Origin: Anaerolineaceae bacterium
GTDB lineage: Bacteria; Chloroflexota; Anaerolineae; Aggregatilineales; Phototrophicaceae
DNA: 64,000 nt
Assembly (NCBI GenBank): GCA_016124855.1
Contig: WGMX01000016.1
Coordinates: 62,001-126,000, forward strand
Reading direction: 5' to 3'
Shown here in pieces: positions 35,301 to 43,471 of this stretch (within the stretch, counting starts at the first letter, position 1; each line of letters begins with the position of its first letter). The position numbers and the translations under genes are program-made. Below the pieces are notes generated by a model. The model was not told where the DNA came from. It did not search any database and saw only the letters and a program-made list of their open reading frames with translations.

Positions 35301-36205
35301 AAGCAGGTTATTCTCGCGAAGAACTTATGAAACTGGCACGCATCACCCGCTTGGGGCCGCAGGGCATTACGCGCCGTGAATTTACCCGCAAAATTAACCT
35401 CAACCAGATGCTGTATATTGAGGAAGTCGGTTCGCCAGTCATTGATGATACCAATCATCTCGTCGGACGGCTGATGGTCTTGCGCGACATTACTGAAGAA
35501 AAGAAACTCGAAGAATATCGAAACGAAATTACGGGTATGGCAGTCCACGATTTACGCGCTCCGTTAAGCGCCATCATCAATGCCCTGCAAATCGCATCCG
35601 AGCGTATTGATACGCCCAGCGGTATTCCGGTGGTCAAACGGACTATCGAAATGGGACTCAATAACGCCGACGATATGTTGACACAGGTCAACACGCTGTT
35701 GGACATCCGCAAAGGTCGTGAAATGACACTCGACCGTGCGGCTACCCAAATTGAAGAAGTGATCGAACTGGCGCGTTTACGCTTAATTACCTCTGCCGAA
35801 AAAGCGAACATAATCGTCGAGGTTATCATTCCGCCAGAACTACCACCGGTGAATATTGATCCATCAAAGATTGGACGCGTGTTTCAAAATTTAATTGATA
35901 ATGCTATTCGCTTCACCCCCGCAGGCAAACCTATCCGTATCTCGGTCGATCACTGGGGTTCAAAAGGTAAACTGCTGGTGCGGGTTGCCGACAGCGGCCC
36001 CGGTATTCCTGAGAAAGAACGAGGGCGGGTCTTTGAGCAGTATTGGCAGAGCAAAAAGAACAGACCCCTTCGCGGTAGTAAAGGCAGCGGCATCGGGTTA
36101 GCATTTTGTAAGCTGGCCCTAGAAGCCCATGGTGAACGTATCTGGATAGACCCCGTTAGTCCCTTACCGGGAGCCTGTTTTGCCTTCACTTTACCGGTTG
36201 CCTAG
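32318..36205 (+). CDS. Membrane-anchored multi-GAF, PAS histidine kinase
   Basis: This gene encodes 1295 residues. The N-terminal 250 residues have about 6-7 hydrophobic helices. Four GAF-type domains follow: about 275-420 (LQTACQTAASITQANRAALF), 440-595, 625-765 and 785-925 (SAALRVIETATGIMQSQYAAIY). A PAS domain follows (about 930-1055, RAILDSTRDGVILLDDSGHI). The kinase core is HisKA with MAVHDLRAPLSAI (phospho-accepting His) and HATPase_c with NLIDNAIRFTP (N box), DSGPGIPEKERGRVFE (G1) and GSKGSGIGLAFCK (G2). It is a sensory kinase whose GAF ligands are unknown. The receiver-kinase hybrid 160 nt downstream is a natural phosphotransfer partner. The start at 32318 has a weak ribosome site. 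Confidence 0.92.
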   Translation: MPPIPVLESKPKPAPDLRTSFPRIAFVLLPIVPLLAYLFFPSLAFVHPLIIWMGCLNLFVLTYVIKGQINENLSRSYRGLSVLTTWLILDIGAALVLLLCAGTLHFALAYIRANKNRSQAKFNRLAASTIDMITMSGITLLASWFVYTLCSGLIPLQHLTANTAFSIVALLVTYFVSSEISRYLILHRLRGDDYHPIWSEEQRSNLLIDLMLLPVIIILPMILANDGITVFILSSLVVTIFGLYLFQTYANSYETEQDHQKSAELVRKLALVNQTAQNAMFRVDQELALQTACQTAASITQANRAALFVAERDSDTLSLVESVGFTEAEQANGLNLALMNNQQFEPAAYIVPDITTFTGENPLHEFNQHINVASFAAVPLLSGNALLGYLAVYHNQPHQYTTTELELINILTDRVAAALDNAHLLDTLEFHAFEMTHLVHLSRISTASLKLEQVAADVTNVLRQMSAMDWAMIALLDDTYVLMNVVGFSGITTNGEIETFQYKLPQFEEVVAIRNMEVPRPRFIRSDEANLSLPLRSYMEIHALRSLVIAPMVAHESTFGVVFLGTTAFRVLTERESQLIEAAANQVATQVYNAQLYYETHNTLRHQLEQTSLIRDIVERISSSRDFNATIQDVFEAAARTTQADIVRLALRTEVDDLWVIEQTYSDGKSERLYSQQPSDAGIAGEVMQHGNRVLVLNGLRSATPDTVYTSWLAIPLQWDNLIVGVLSVGSLQADFFNETQVDFLKNLGSHTIISIQNERLLDELTYQVEVLTSLRSLSLSLSKVLDTRSAALRVIETATGIMQSQYAAIYQTNRQPAPPSLLEQTTYNDFPLSPPQSLVISHLVEQVASSGQIKLVENANMVYGSRLPDGIPYNYLVAAPIKRGDHVYHILCLGFTEQQRLTELELNTLSLLAVQASAHLENAGLNEEIHDVNSRLRAILDSTRDGVILLDDSGHIIEVNPSAERLMGINLREHINENLASILLQYSESSTDKQAGYSREELMKLARITRLGPQGITRREFTRKINLNQMLYIEEVGSPVIDDTNHLVGRLMVLRDITEEKKLEEYRNEITGMAVHDLRAPLSAIINALQIASERIDTPSGIPVVKRTIEMGLNNADDMLTQVNTLLDIRKGREMTLDRAATQIEEVIELARLRLITSAEKANIIVEVIIPPELPPVNIDPSKIGRVFQNLIDNAIRFTPAGKPIRISVDHWGSKGKLLVRVADSGPGIPEKERGRVFEQYWQSKKNRPLRGSKGSGIGLAFCKLALEAHGERIWIDPVSPLPGACFAFTLPVA

Positions 36206-36376
36206 CCCAAAAGTGAGCAGTTTAATTGTCAGGATGAATTGTACTTTGCTATTAAGGAAGAATTAACACTGTCATCCTCTGCACAAACCTTTATCACTAT
36301 CCCTTCCTTCCTGATATATCATTAATGAAAAATGCATATTTCATCACGACTCACAAACATCTAAATGGAGTTTCGT

Positions 36377-37639
36377 GTGACTGACACAAAAGAAACCATT
36401 CTGTATATCGAAGACGACCCTGCCAGCCGTCAGTTAGTTGAACGTGCGCTAAAACATGCTGGCTATCAGGTATTGGTTGCGGAACGCGGGCTAGATGGCA
36501 TTGACATCGCCCGTCGTGAATGCCCTGATATGATACTGACCGATATCAACTTGCCAGACATCAGTGGGCGAGAAATTACTACGGCTTTGCGACGCGACAT
36601 ACGCTTTAATACAGTACCGATAGTGGCCCTTACAGCGCAGGGTTATGGCGAGAATCAAGCCCTGACAATGGCAGCCGGCGTGACGGGCTATCTAGCTAAA
36701 CCGGTTGATATTGAAATGCTGGTTGAACGAGTAAACTTCTACCTGCATGGTGGTCACGATAAAATTGACGCGGCGGTAATGTCTGACGCGCAAACCAAAT
36801 ATATTCAAGAAATCGTCGGACGCTTGGAAACCCAAGTTCGTGAACTTGAAGCCAGTAACAATATGCTCAAGCGGCTCGACAAAATGAAAGATTCATTTAT
36901 CGAAATCACGGCACACGAGCTGCGAACACCCCTGACACTGGTCTATGGTTACAGCAGGCTGCTGAACGAAATTCCGTCGATTAAACAGACGATGGCGAGT
37001 GATGACAACACCCGCACTATGATCCAAGGCTTAAACGACGGTATCAAGCGGATGCAAACCATCATCAACGAGGTTGTCACCATCAGCCGCATTATGACGA
37101 ACCAGATTGATATTTCGATTGGCCCTATTAATCCGGCGACGATCGTCCAGAAAATAGTCAACAATCTGCAAGATACGCTTAAAACTCGTCCGGTAAACAT
37201 TCACTTTGATGTCGCGACATGGCCGACCAAAATGCGCGGTGACAATGACCTTATCAGCCTGTTGATGAACAATCTGGTGGCTAACGCTATTAAATACACA
37301 CCGGATGGTGGACATATTTATCTGACGGCAACTGCTGACGAGCAAAACATTCGCATCAGCGTAAAAGATACGGGTATCGGCGTCGCCCAAGCTGAACAAA
37401 GCCATGTGTTTGAGCGGTTTCATACGGCTGGCGATACACGCCTGCACTCCACCAGTAAAACAGCCTTTCGCGGCGGCGGACTCGGTTTAGGACTAGCGGT
37501 TTGTAAGGCCATAGCAGAAGCACACGGTGGTAAAATATGGGTCGAAAGCAAAGGTTTTGATCCTGAGACCTTACCGGGCAGCGAATTTATCGTCCAAATA
37601 CCGATTGCGCTTGCGTTTGGTTCTCCACACAGGTTCTAA
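36377..37639 (+). CDS. Hybrid response regulator-histidine kinase
   Basis: This gene encodes 420 residues. Residues 5-125 are a receiver domain: ILYIEDDPASR (acidic pocket), MILTDINLPD (phospho-Asp), ALTAQ and GYLAKPVD (conserved Lys). A linker helix is followed by HisKA, with FIEITAHELRTPLTLVYGYSRLL, and HATPase_c, with NNLVANAIKYTPDGG, DTGIGVAQAE and GGGLGLGLAVCKAI. The receiver would take a phosphate from the upstream kinase and tune its own output. I prefer the GTG at 36377, which has GGAG 7 nt upstream and starts exactly at the receiver domain, to the ATG at 36365, which has no ribosome site. No output DNA-binding domain is present. Confidence 0.9.
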   Translation: MTDTKETILYIEDDPASRQLVERALKHAGYQVLVAERGLDGIDIARRECPDMILTDINLPDISGREITTALRRDIRFNTVPIVALTAQGYGENQALTMAAGVTGYLAKPVDIEMLVERVNFYLHGGHDKIDAAVMSDAQTKYIQEIVGRLETQVRELEASNNMLKRLDKMKDSFIEITAHELRTPLTLVYGYSRLLNEIPSIKQTMASDDNTRTMIQGLNDGIKRMQTIINEVVTISRIMTNQIDISIGPINPATIVQKIVNNLQDTLKTRPVNIHFDVATWPTKMRGDNDLISLLMNNLVANAIKYTPDGGHIYLTATADEQNIRISVKDTGIGVAQAEQSHVFERFHTAGDTRLHSTSKTAFRGGGLGLGLAVCKAIAEAHGGKIWVESKGFDPETLPGSEFIVQIPIALAFGSPHRF

Positions 37640-37731
37640 CCATCTCCTAACGGTATATTGTTTTATAATGCTGACACTACAATGAATTAAAATAGCCATC
37701 GCTCTTAAATACTTGAAGGATTTTGACGGTT

Positions 37732-38856
37732 ATGAGTCAAAACATGCGTGGTGTGGTTACCGCTTTACTAACGCCTGTATTCCTAGGTGTCGCACCGATT
37801 TTCGGCAAACTCGCTATTAACGCGGGAGCGGACGCTTTTACAGTGGCGGCATGGCGCACCACGTTTGCTGTTGCCATTTTGTGGATAGGTTATTTAATTT
37901 TCGCCCGTAAGTTCATCTATATTTATCCAGCAGGCTTGTTGGGCTGCGTGGTTATTGGCGTGGTCAACGGGATTGGGTCGTTATTTTATTATGGCGGCTT
38001 AGGTTCTTTGGATGCTTCGCAAGCGCAGCTTTTGAACGGCATGTACCTTATTTTCGCGGTCCTGCTGACGAGAATGAGCGGTGAAAAGCTAGACCGCCGC
38101 CTCATTTTACGTGTTGTGCTGGCTATGATCGCGCTGGTGATTATCACGGGTTTTAGCAGTAAACAAATTAACTGGCTTGGCGTGGGTTTGATGCTGGCAA
38201 ATGCTATCATGTTCGCAGGAACGGTCATCCTCAGCCAATACGTGCTTTACGAAATGCCTGCACCCACCGTCACACTTTATATTCTGACAACTATGGCGAT
38301 TGTAGTCGCGATGGTGTGGGTGGCTGTCGGCAAACCGATGTCCGAACAAACTATTCAAATAGCCTTACCGCCGATTATCGCGCTGGCTACATCAACCGCT
38401 TTATCGCGGCTTGCGTTGTTTTCGGGCGTCAAATTATTTGGCAGCATGCAAACCGCTGTTCTGGCACTGACAGAAATTGGTGTCGCGCTGACTTTAGCCT
38501 TTTTCGTATTAGGTGACCGCTTGACTCCGCCACAGGTTGTGGGTATCGGTTTTCTCGCGGCGAGTATTTTGCTGATCCGACCAAAAGACTTGTCCACACA
38601 CGGTATCAACCCCAACATGCTGGTATCAAATATTGCTGATCTGCAATTCCAGTGGATTGCCTTTGACCAAGCGTTTGGTAAGCGCACTACAGCCATACAA
38701 GAAGATCAGCCGATCAACCCCAAATTAACGACTGTTGAAATGCATATGATCCGTGACATGATGGGCGCGGGCAAAAGTCCGGTGAAGCCGTTCTCCACCA
38801 ATAAAGACGATTACGGCTTTGTTGGCGGCAAACACAGTGACGATTCAAAGAAATAA
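37732..38856 (+). CDS. EamA/DMT-family transporter
   Basis: This gene encodes 374 residues. Two EamA repeats of five helices each run from RGVVTALLTPVFLGVAPIFGKLAI to VVGIGFLAASILLI. The pattern GSLDASQAQLLNGMYLIFAVLLTRM and FGSMQTAVLALTEIGVALTLAF is typical of drug/metabolite exporters. A hydrophilic tail of about 80 residues (from DLSTHGINPN) is longer than usual for the family and includes no known domain. The substrate is unknown. The ATG at 37732 is chosen; a TTG at 37723 would lie too close to the AAGGA ribosome site. Confidence 0.85.
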   Translation: MSQNMRGVVTALLTPVFLGVAPIFGKLAINAGADAFTVAAWRTTFAVAILWIGYLIFARKFIYIYPAGLLGCVVIGVVNGIGSLFYYGGLGSLDASQAQLLNGMYLIFAVLLTRMSGEKLDRRLILRVVLAMIALVIITGFSSKQINWLGVGLMLANAIMFAGTVILSQYVLYEMPAPTVTLYILTTMAIVVAMVWVAVGKPMSEQTIQIALPPIIALATSTALSRLALFSGVKLFGSMQTAVLALTEIGVALTLAFFVLGDRLTPPQVVGIGFLAASILLIRPKDLSTHGINPNMLVSNIADLQFQWIAFDQAFGKRTTAIQEDQPINPKLTTVEMHMIRDMMGAGKSPVKPFSTNKDDYGFVGGKHSDDSKK

Positions 38857-38896
38857 ACACACTTGTTCATACAGGTGTTTTGATTTCGCAGCTATT

Positions 38897-39165
38897 GCAT
38901 ATTTCGCATCATTCCCGCCGAATTGACTGGCGGCTGCCCCGGCTGTATCCGCTGATTCGACATTATTGGCAGGCGGAGGGTTCGGCTGATGCCGCTGAAA
39001 TGGCGCAAGTGCAGCGAATCGCCCGGCTGATGCCACCGCTGTGCAGTTGTTGTGCTGCTGCAGTGGTTACATGGGAACAATCCGCCGAAAATGCAAAGGG
39101 AAATGCAAAGCGATTTAACACAGAGACTCTAAGACACAAAGTACACAGAGATCGAAATTATTGTA
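38897..39165 (+). repeat. 269-bp dispersed repeat, copy B (plus orientation)
   Basis: This is a gapless match to the minus strand of 17792-18060, with the better-conserved core at 38957-39165. It lies 40 nt after the DMT transporter stop, as copy A lies close to a gene boundary. There is no transposase, target duplication or clear terminal inverted repeat. The two copies are about 21 kb apart and inverted, so they could support inversion of the segment between them. Confidence 0.8.
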
Positions 39166-39512
39166 GCACAAATGTTTGATGAAAGGGTGACCAAAATGTA
39201 ACTCTTTCGAAGGCAATTTACTAACCATTTTGAGGGGGAATTTAGTTTATTACAGTTGATGGAAGGTTAGAAAACGGCTTAGGTCGATTTTTGTGTAAAT
39301 CGACAAGTTTCGGTTTTATCCACGTCGGGAATTGTCTAGCTTCCGTAACTTCAATGAGCCTTGCGCATTGGAATCCGAATCGCGTAGGCAACGATAATTG
39401 TGATCCAAAAAGCTTATCAACAATATTTTTTTTATTAACCCAAAGGTTAAGAGTCGAATCATGTAATGGAATTTATAATTGAAAAACTAATCCATGTGAC
39501 TGAGGTTAAAAA
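39166..39512. other. Intergenic region after repeat B
   Basis: This is about 350 nt of AT-rich sequence with an 8-T run near 39428. I see no gene, RNA or further repeat copy. Confidence 0.5.
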
Positions 39513-39905
39513 ATGAGTTATTTGATTAAATGGGATAATGCCGAAAAGACTGTTATCTTCCAACAATATACCGATCAGCCGGTAAAAGATGATCTGTATC
39601 ACTTAGCTGAAGAATCTGCCAAGATGCTAAAAAATGTCTCGCACACGGTTCATCTGATTATTGATGAACGTAATATTAAAATGACTCTGAGTTCGGCTGA
39701 TATTCAATATCTTAATGAAAATGTTCCAGAGAACCAAGGCGCAGTGGTGATGGTGGTCGATAAAAGTGGGCTGGCCTATAAAAGAGTGATGCAAGATGTG
39801 GGTAAAACGATTGCACCAAAAGTCTTCGAGCAGCCGCACTTTGCCTCGACGATAGAAGAAGCCCGACAGTTGTTAACTGAAAGTTTTGGGGTTCAATATC
39901 CTTAG
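39513..39905 (+). CDS. STAS-like small protein, distant third relative
   Basis: This gene encodes 130 residues. It has the same layout as the tandem pair at 15755/16259: a Trp/aromatic beta-hairpin start (SYLIKWDNAEKTVIFQQY), a helix, a strand with LIIDERN in place of LLDVTRS, a hydrophobic strand GAVVMVVDKSGLAYKRVMQ, and a C-terminal helix STIEEARQLL matching SLDEALAFI. The partner-switching role is inferred from fold only. GAGG lies upstream of the ATG. It is convergent with the MBL gene (6-nt gap). Confidence 0.6.
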   Translation: MSYLIKWDNAEKTVIFQQYTDQPVKDDLYHLAEESAKMLKNVSHTVHLIIDERNIKMTLSSADIQYLNENVPENQGAVVMVVDKSGLAYKRVMQDVGKTIAPKVFEQPHFASTIEEARQLLTESFGVQYP

Positions 39906-39911
39906 GTTTGG

Positions 39912-40715
39912 TTACTCAATCGCTTTGATATAACGTTCGGCAGAACGAATGACTGCACCGTGCGCATCTGATTTTACAATGCGTCCGAAGGCATCATAAA
40001 TTTGGTCAAAGGCAAAGGGCTTCACCGTATCAACAATGTGCCGCACTTTGCGTACGGGCAGAGGAATGTAATTGGGATAACTGTACATAAAGGTCACATA
40101 GCGCGTGTCGCTGACAACGAGGATGGTGTCGCCCGTGAACAACACGCCTCGCCCATCCGCACCATCACGCCAATGCAGCGCTGACGAACCCTCGAAGTGT
40201 CCTTTACAGCAAATTAACGTCAGGCCATCGCCAATTGAACGTGTATCCCCTTCCCAAAAGCGAATGACTGGATCGGGTTGGGTGACGTGCTGGCGGTCAT
40301 TGGCGTGGATGTAAATGGGAATATCACCGAAGGCTTTGCTCCAATTGACAATGGTGCTGTAGTAATGTGGATGGGAAAGCGCTATCGCCGACAAACCACC
40401 CATTGCTTGAATCTTCTCGATTGTCGCATCATCTATGAGACTGATGCAGTCCCAAAGCACATTGCCAGCCGGTGTTTGAATGATATGGGCGCGCTGTCCG
40501 ATGGCGAATTTAGGTTCGGTAACGACGCTGGTCAAGTTAGGCGCAAGGTCTTTGAACACGTTGTGATGGGCGCGCTGTAAATCAGACAAGAGCATCCACT
40601 GTTGACCATTCGGGCCGATGTATTGACGCTCATCCGAGCAAATCGTACATATTGCGGGAGGTTGTTCGCTGGCAGCATATTGGGTTCCGCAGGTCGCGCA
40701 CATATAATTGGGCAT
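39912..40715 (-). CDS. MBL-fold hydrolase-like protein with N-terminal zinc ribbon and altered metal motif
   Basis: This gene encodes 267 residues. An N-terminal rubredoxin/zinc-ribbon segment has CATC and CTIC Cys pairs. The MBL core has IALSHPHYYSTIVNW where HxHxDH is expected (the Asp and third His are replaced by Tyr and Ser), then CCKGHFEGSSALHW and LFTGDTI with the bridging Asp. Loss of two metal ligands suggests one metal site or non-hydrolytic use. The gene is 40 nt downstream of moaA on the same strand, so they are probably co-transcribed. GAGGA lies before the ATG. A link to molybdopterin chemistry is only positional. Confidence 0.75.
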   Translation of the reverse strand: MPNYMCATCGTQYAASEQPPAICTICSDERQYIGPNGQQWMLLSDLQRAHHNVFKDLAPNLTSVVTEPKFAIGQRAHIIQTPAGNVLWDCISLIDDATIEKIQAMGGLSAIALSHPHYYSTIVNWSKAFGDIPIYIHANDRQHVTQPDPVIRFWEGDTRSIGDGLTLICCKGHFEGSSALHWRDGADGRGVLFTGDTILVVSDTRYVTFMYSYPNYIPLPVRKVRHIVDTVKPFAFDQIYDAFGRIVKSDAHGAVIRSAERYIKAIE

Positions 40716-40755
40716 GGTTCATCCTCAATAAAAATTATTTATGAAAGTCCGTGGT

Positions 40756-41775
40756 TTAGCCCCCAATGTGATACATCTCGACCTTTTGCTCACGTTCTTC
40801 GTCGGTTTGGTCGAAGCGAAGTTCGCTATAACGGTCGATGCGTGATCCCCATGTGCTGCGGATAATTTGCTCGATTTCGTCATCACTTGCACCATCACGT
40901 AACGGCGCGCGTAAATCCGTACCTTGTGAGGCGAACAAGCAGGTATAGATGCTGCCTTCGGGCGAAAGGCGCATTCGGGAACAAGCGCCACAGAAGGGTT
41001 TGGTGACGGACGCAATTAAGCCAATTTCGCCAGCGCCGTCTTGATATTTGTAGCGCAAGGCCACTTCGCTCTGATAATTGCGCTTAGTTTGCTCTAACGG
41101 CATGACTGCATCAATACGTTCGATAATTTCTTGAGCCGGAACAACTTCATCCATACGCCAGCCATTTTTATTGCCGACATCCATATATTCGATGAAGCGC
41201 AGAATATAGCCTTTATCCTTTGACCAACGCGCTAAATCCACAATGGTATGGTCGTTCACACCACGCTGCACCACACAGTTAATTTTTATCGGCTGCAATC
41301 CGGCTTTTTCGGCGGCAGTGATGCCGTCCAAGACTTTTTGTACGCTGGAGCGATTTCCGTTCATCTTGCGAAAAACAGTGTCATCTAGCGAGTCGAGACT
41401 GATGGTGATGCGGTTTAAGCCTGCGTCTTTGAGAATTTGGGCTTTTTGAGGCAGCAAGTAACCGTTGGTCGTCAAGGTTAGATCATCGACGCCGTCAATC
41501 GGACGCAGCATAGCTATCAAGCTTTCAAGTTGTTCGCGCACAAGCGGTTCGCCACCGGTGATGCGTAACTTAACCGCACCCAAACGGACGATGATTTTAG
41601 TTAAACGCGTAATTTCTTCAAAAGTGAGTATTTCGGCTTTGGGTAGGAATCGATAATGCTCACCGAAAATCTCGGCAGGCATACAGTAAGCGCAGCGAAA
41701 ATTACAACGATCCGTCACCGAAATACGGAGATCGCGCAGCGGACGATCAAATGTATCACGAATGGCCTCTGCCAT
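40756..41775 (-). CDS. moaA: GTP 3',8-cyclase MoaA (molybdopterin synthesis)
   Basis: This gene encodes 339 residues. The radical-SAM cluster site is CNFRCAYC (three Cys) after RISVTDR. GGEPLVRE and the sequence ending in GG (YHIGG) are diagnostic of MoaA. The second 4Fe-4S site is FCGACSRMRLSPEGSIYTC near the C-terminus. It converts GTP to 3',8-cyclo-GTP, the first step to molybdenum cofactor, with MoaC acting next; no other moa genes are in the window. It is the first gene of a probable operon with the MBL protein. Confidence 0.95.
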   Translation of the reverse strand: MAEAIRDTFDRPLRDLRISVTDRCNFRCAYCMPAEIFGEHYRFLPKAEILTFEEITRLTKIIVRLGAVKLRITGGEPLVREQLESLIAMLRPIDGVDDLTLTTNGYLLPQKAQILKDAGLNRITISLDSLDDTVFRKMNGNRSSVQKVLDGITAAEKAGLQPIKINCVVQRGVNDHTIVDLARWSKDKGYILRFIEYMDVGNKNGWRMDEVVPAQEIIERIDAVMPLEQTKRNYQSEVALRYKYQDGAGEIGLIASVTKPFCGACSRMRLSPEGSIYTCLFASQGTDLRAPLRDGASDDEIEQIIRSTWGSRIDRYSELRFDQTDEEREQKVEMYHIGG

Positions 41776-41893
41776 ATTTAGATTACCAGTCTTTCGAACA
41801 TTCTATCTACTGTGTGTAGTTTAAGACAAATTCCTATTTAGATCAACAGCGTTGATTGTTTATACAATATAGTCGCTCTAGATGACGTAATCA

Positions 41894-42748
41894 TTACGTC
41901 AGTTCGGATTTGAATCCCTCGCGCCATGTGGGATAAAGAGGCTGCCAGCCCAATTGACGGGCTTTGGCATTTGACTCGCCGCGTTCCCATTTTTCCTTAC
42001 CCGTTTCGTAGGGTGGCAGGGACGTGCCAATCACACGGGCATAAAGCCCAAAAATTTCTTTCTTGGTGGCGGGTTCATCGTCCACAATGTTGTATATACC
42101 AGCGGACCAATCCAATGCTAGGAACGCCGCCTGTGCAGCATCCTCAACATGTAGAAATGAGGCAACCGCATCGTTCACAGTCAGTTCACCACGCTGTAGC
42201 TGACCGGAGGTAAAACTCTCACGGGCATACCATGTGCCCGGCCCGTATAACAATCCATAGCGTAGGATGATGGCATGTGGTATTTCCATTACGGAACGTT
42301 CAGCCGTTTGCGCTGCCCGTGCCGCACGACCATGAGAATCGGACGCGTCGATATCAAGCGGTTCATCTTCATGAGCCGGTTTGTCGCCTGCAGCATAAAT
42401 CCACGAAATACTCTGGGCGATCATCTTTTGTACAGCAACCGCTTTTGCAGCCGCCACCAGATTTGGAACACCCTCGATACGCAGTTGAGAATTGGATGTG
42501 AAATCACGTTCGGCTAAATCAGTCAGTTGATGAATTACGACATCCGGCTTCGATTGCGCCAACACGGTGAAGGTTGCTTCCCGATCCATGACATCAAGCA
42601 CCAGCGGATGCCCTCCGGCTGCCGCGATTGAGCCGGTTTTTGAAATGCTGCGGGTTGTGCCAATGACTTCGTGGCCTGCTTTAACTAACATTGGCAGCAG
42701 CAAGCGACCGACGACACCTGTCGCGCCAGCAAGCAATATTTTCGTCAT
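41894..42748 (-). CDS. NAD-dependent epimerase/dehydratase-like protein
   Basis: This gene encodes 284 residues. KILLAGATGVVGRLLLPML is the GxxGxxG Rossmann loop. QSISWIYAAG precedes a region where the YxxxK motif would lie; I see SHGRAARAAQTAERSV instead, so the classic catalytic Tyr is not obvious (an atypical SDR). RYGLLYGPGTWY and SFLHVEDAAQAAFLAL are conserved in extended SDRs. It probably binds NADP and acts on a small hydroxyl compound or serves as a redox sensor. GGAGAAG lies 6 nt before the ATG. It is divergent from the small protein at 42907. Confidence 0.75.
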   Translation of the reverse strand: MTKILLAGATGVVGRLLLPMLVKAGHEVIGTTRSISKTGSIAAAGGHPLVLDVMDREATFTVLAQSKPDVVIHQLTDLAERDFTSNSQLRIEGVPNLVAAAKAVAVQKMIAQSISWIYAAGDKPAHEDEPLDIDASDSHGRAARAAQTAERSVMEIPHAIILRYGLLYGPGTWYARESFTSGQLQRGELTVNDAVASFLHVEDAAQAAFLALDWSAGIYNIVDDEPATKKEIFGLYARVIGTSLPPYETGKEKWERGESNAKARQLGWQPLYPTWREGFKSELT

Positions 42749-42906
42749 TTAATCTTCTCCAGATCGTAATGTTCCAACTGATTATAGGGGTCAAAAAACT
42801 AAACCATCAACAGAGTTACAAACCATATAGGCCAAATCTCGAATCTTCTGAAGTTTTGGTGTACACTACCCTCATAATATCAACTGCTCTCATGGAGACA
42901 CACTTC

Positions 42907-43308
42907 ATGTCCACCGATTCACGCACATGGTTTTATACCACCCCTGAACCACGTCCTTATTTCATTGAGGAGCGGGTCAACCATACGCTCTGGAAAAATC
43001 GCCTGCAAGGGCTATCCATGACCTGCACCCAATATACGTCACCCATTAAGTTGGAAGGTATCTGGAACGGGATGCCGGTCGAATTTGAATACCAACCCGG
43101 TAAGTGGTTTATCCTGCGCGCGGGGCGTGAGGTCAAAGAGCTAATCGGTGTACTGCGCCAAATCCTGATGATTCGTCCGGCACTGGCATATACGGATGCT
43201 AACGGCATGTTCTGTGTCGAGTGGTATACCGACGGCGGCGCGGAACGCTTTCAGCGCATTCAGGGTGACCCGGCCTTTCAAGGTGTACGCCGCTTACGCA
43301 AAGACTAA
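42907..43308 (+). CDS. Small protein of unknown function
   Basis: This gene encodes 133 residues. It is rich in Trp and Tyr (TWFYTTPEPRPYFIEE, VEWYTDGG), suggesting a compact beta-rich fold. RAGREVKELIGVLRQILMIRPAL is its main helix. No signal peptide or membrane segment is present and no family was recognised. The ATG at 42907 is supported by GGAGA 8 nt upstream. The longer upstream frame covers the divergent promoter and the neighbouring gene and is rejected. A terminator follows. Confidence 0.6.
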   Translation: MSTDSRTWFYTTPEPRPYFIEERVNHTLWKNRLQGLSMTCTQYTSPIKLEGIWNGMPVEFEYQPGKWFILRAGREVKELIGVLRQILMIRPALAYTDANGMFCVEWYTDGGAERFQRIQGDPAFQGVRRLRKD

Positions 43309-43340
43309 ATTCGACTGCGAGCCAGTATCAGCGTTTTATG

Positions 43341-43367
43341 AGGCATGTCTATGACGTGCCTTTTTTG
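43341..43367 (+). terminator. Rho-independent terminator
   Basis: A 9-bp stem AGGCATGTC/GACGTGCCT (one T-G wobble), loop TAT, is followed by TTTTTTG. Confidence 0.85.
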
Positions 43368-43471
43368 TTGTACATGCAACAATGCGTTTCCAAGGGTATT
43401 CTCATCTGCAAGGCTTGGATCGACGGCAGTTTAGGCATACTATTAAGGTGTTTTTCTAGAAGTAGGCATAG

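Noticed and set aside
38857-39512. Insertion sequence around repeat copy B
   Set aside because: No transposase reading frame, terminal inverted repeats or target duplication are visible.
42691-42906. N-terminal extension of the small protein at 42907
   Set aside because: It runs through the divergent epimerase start and the promoter. The ribosome site supports 42907.
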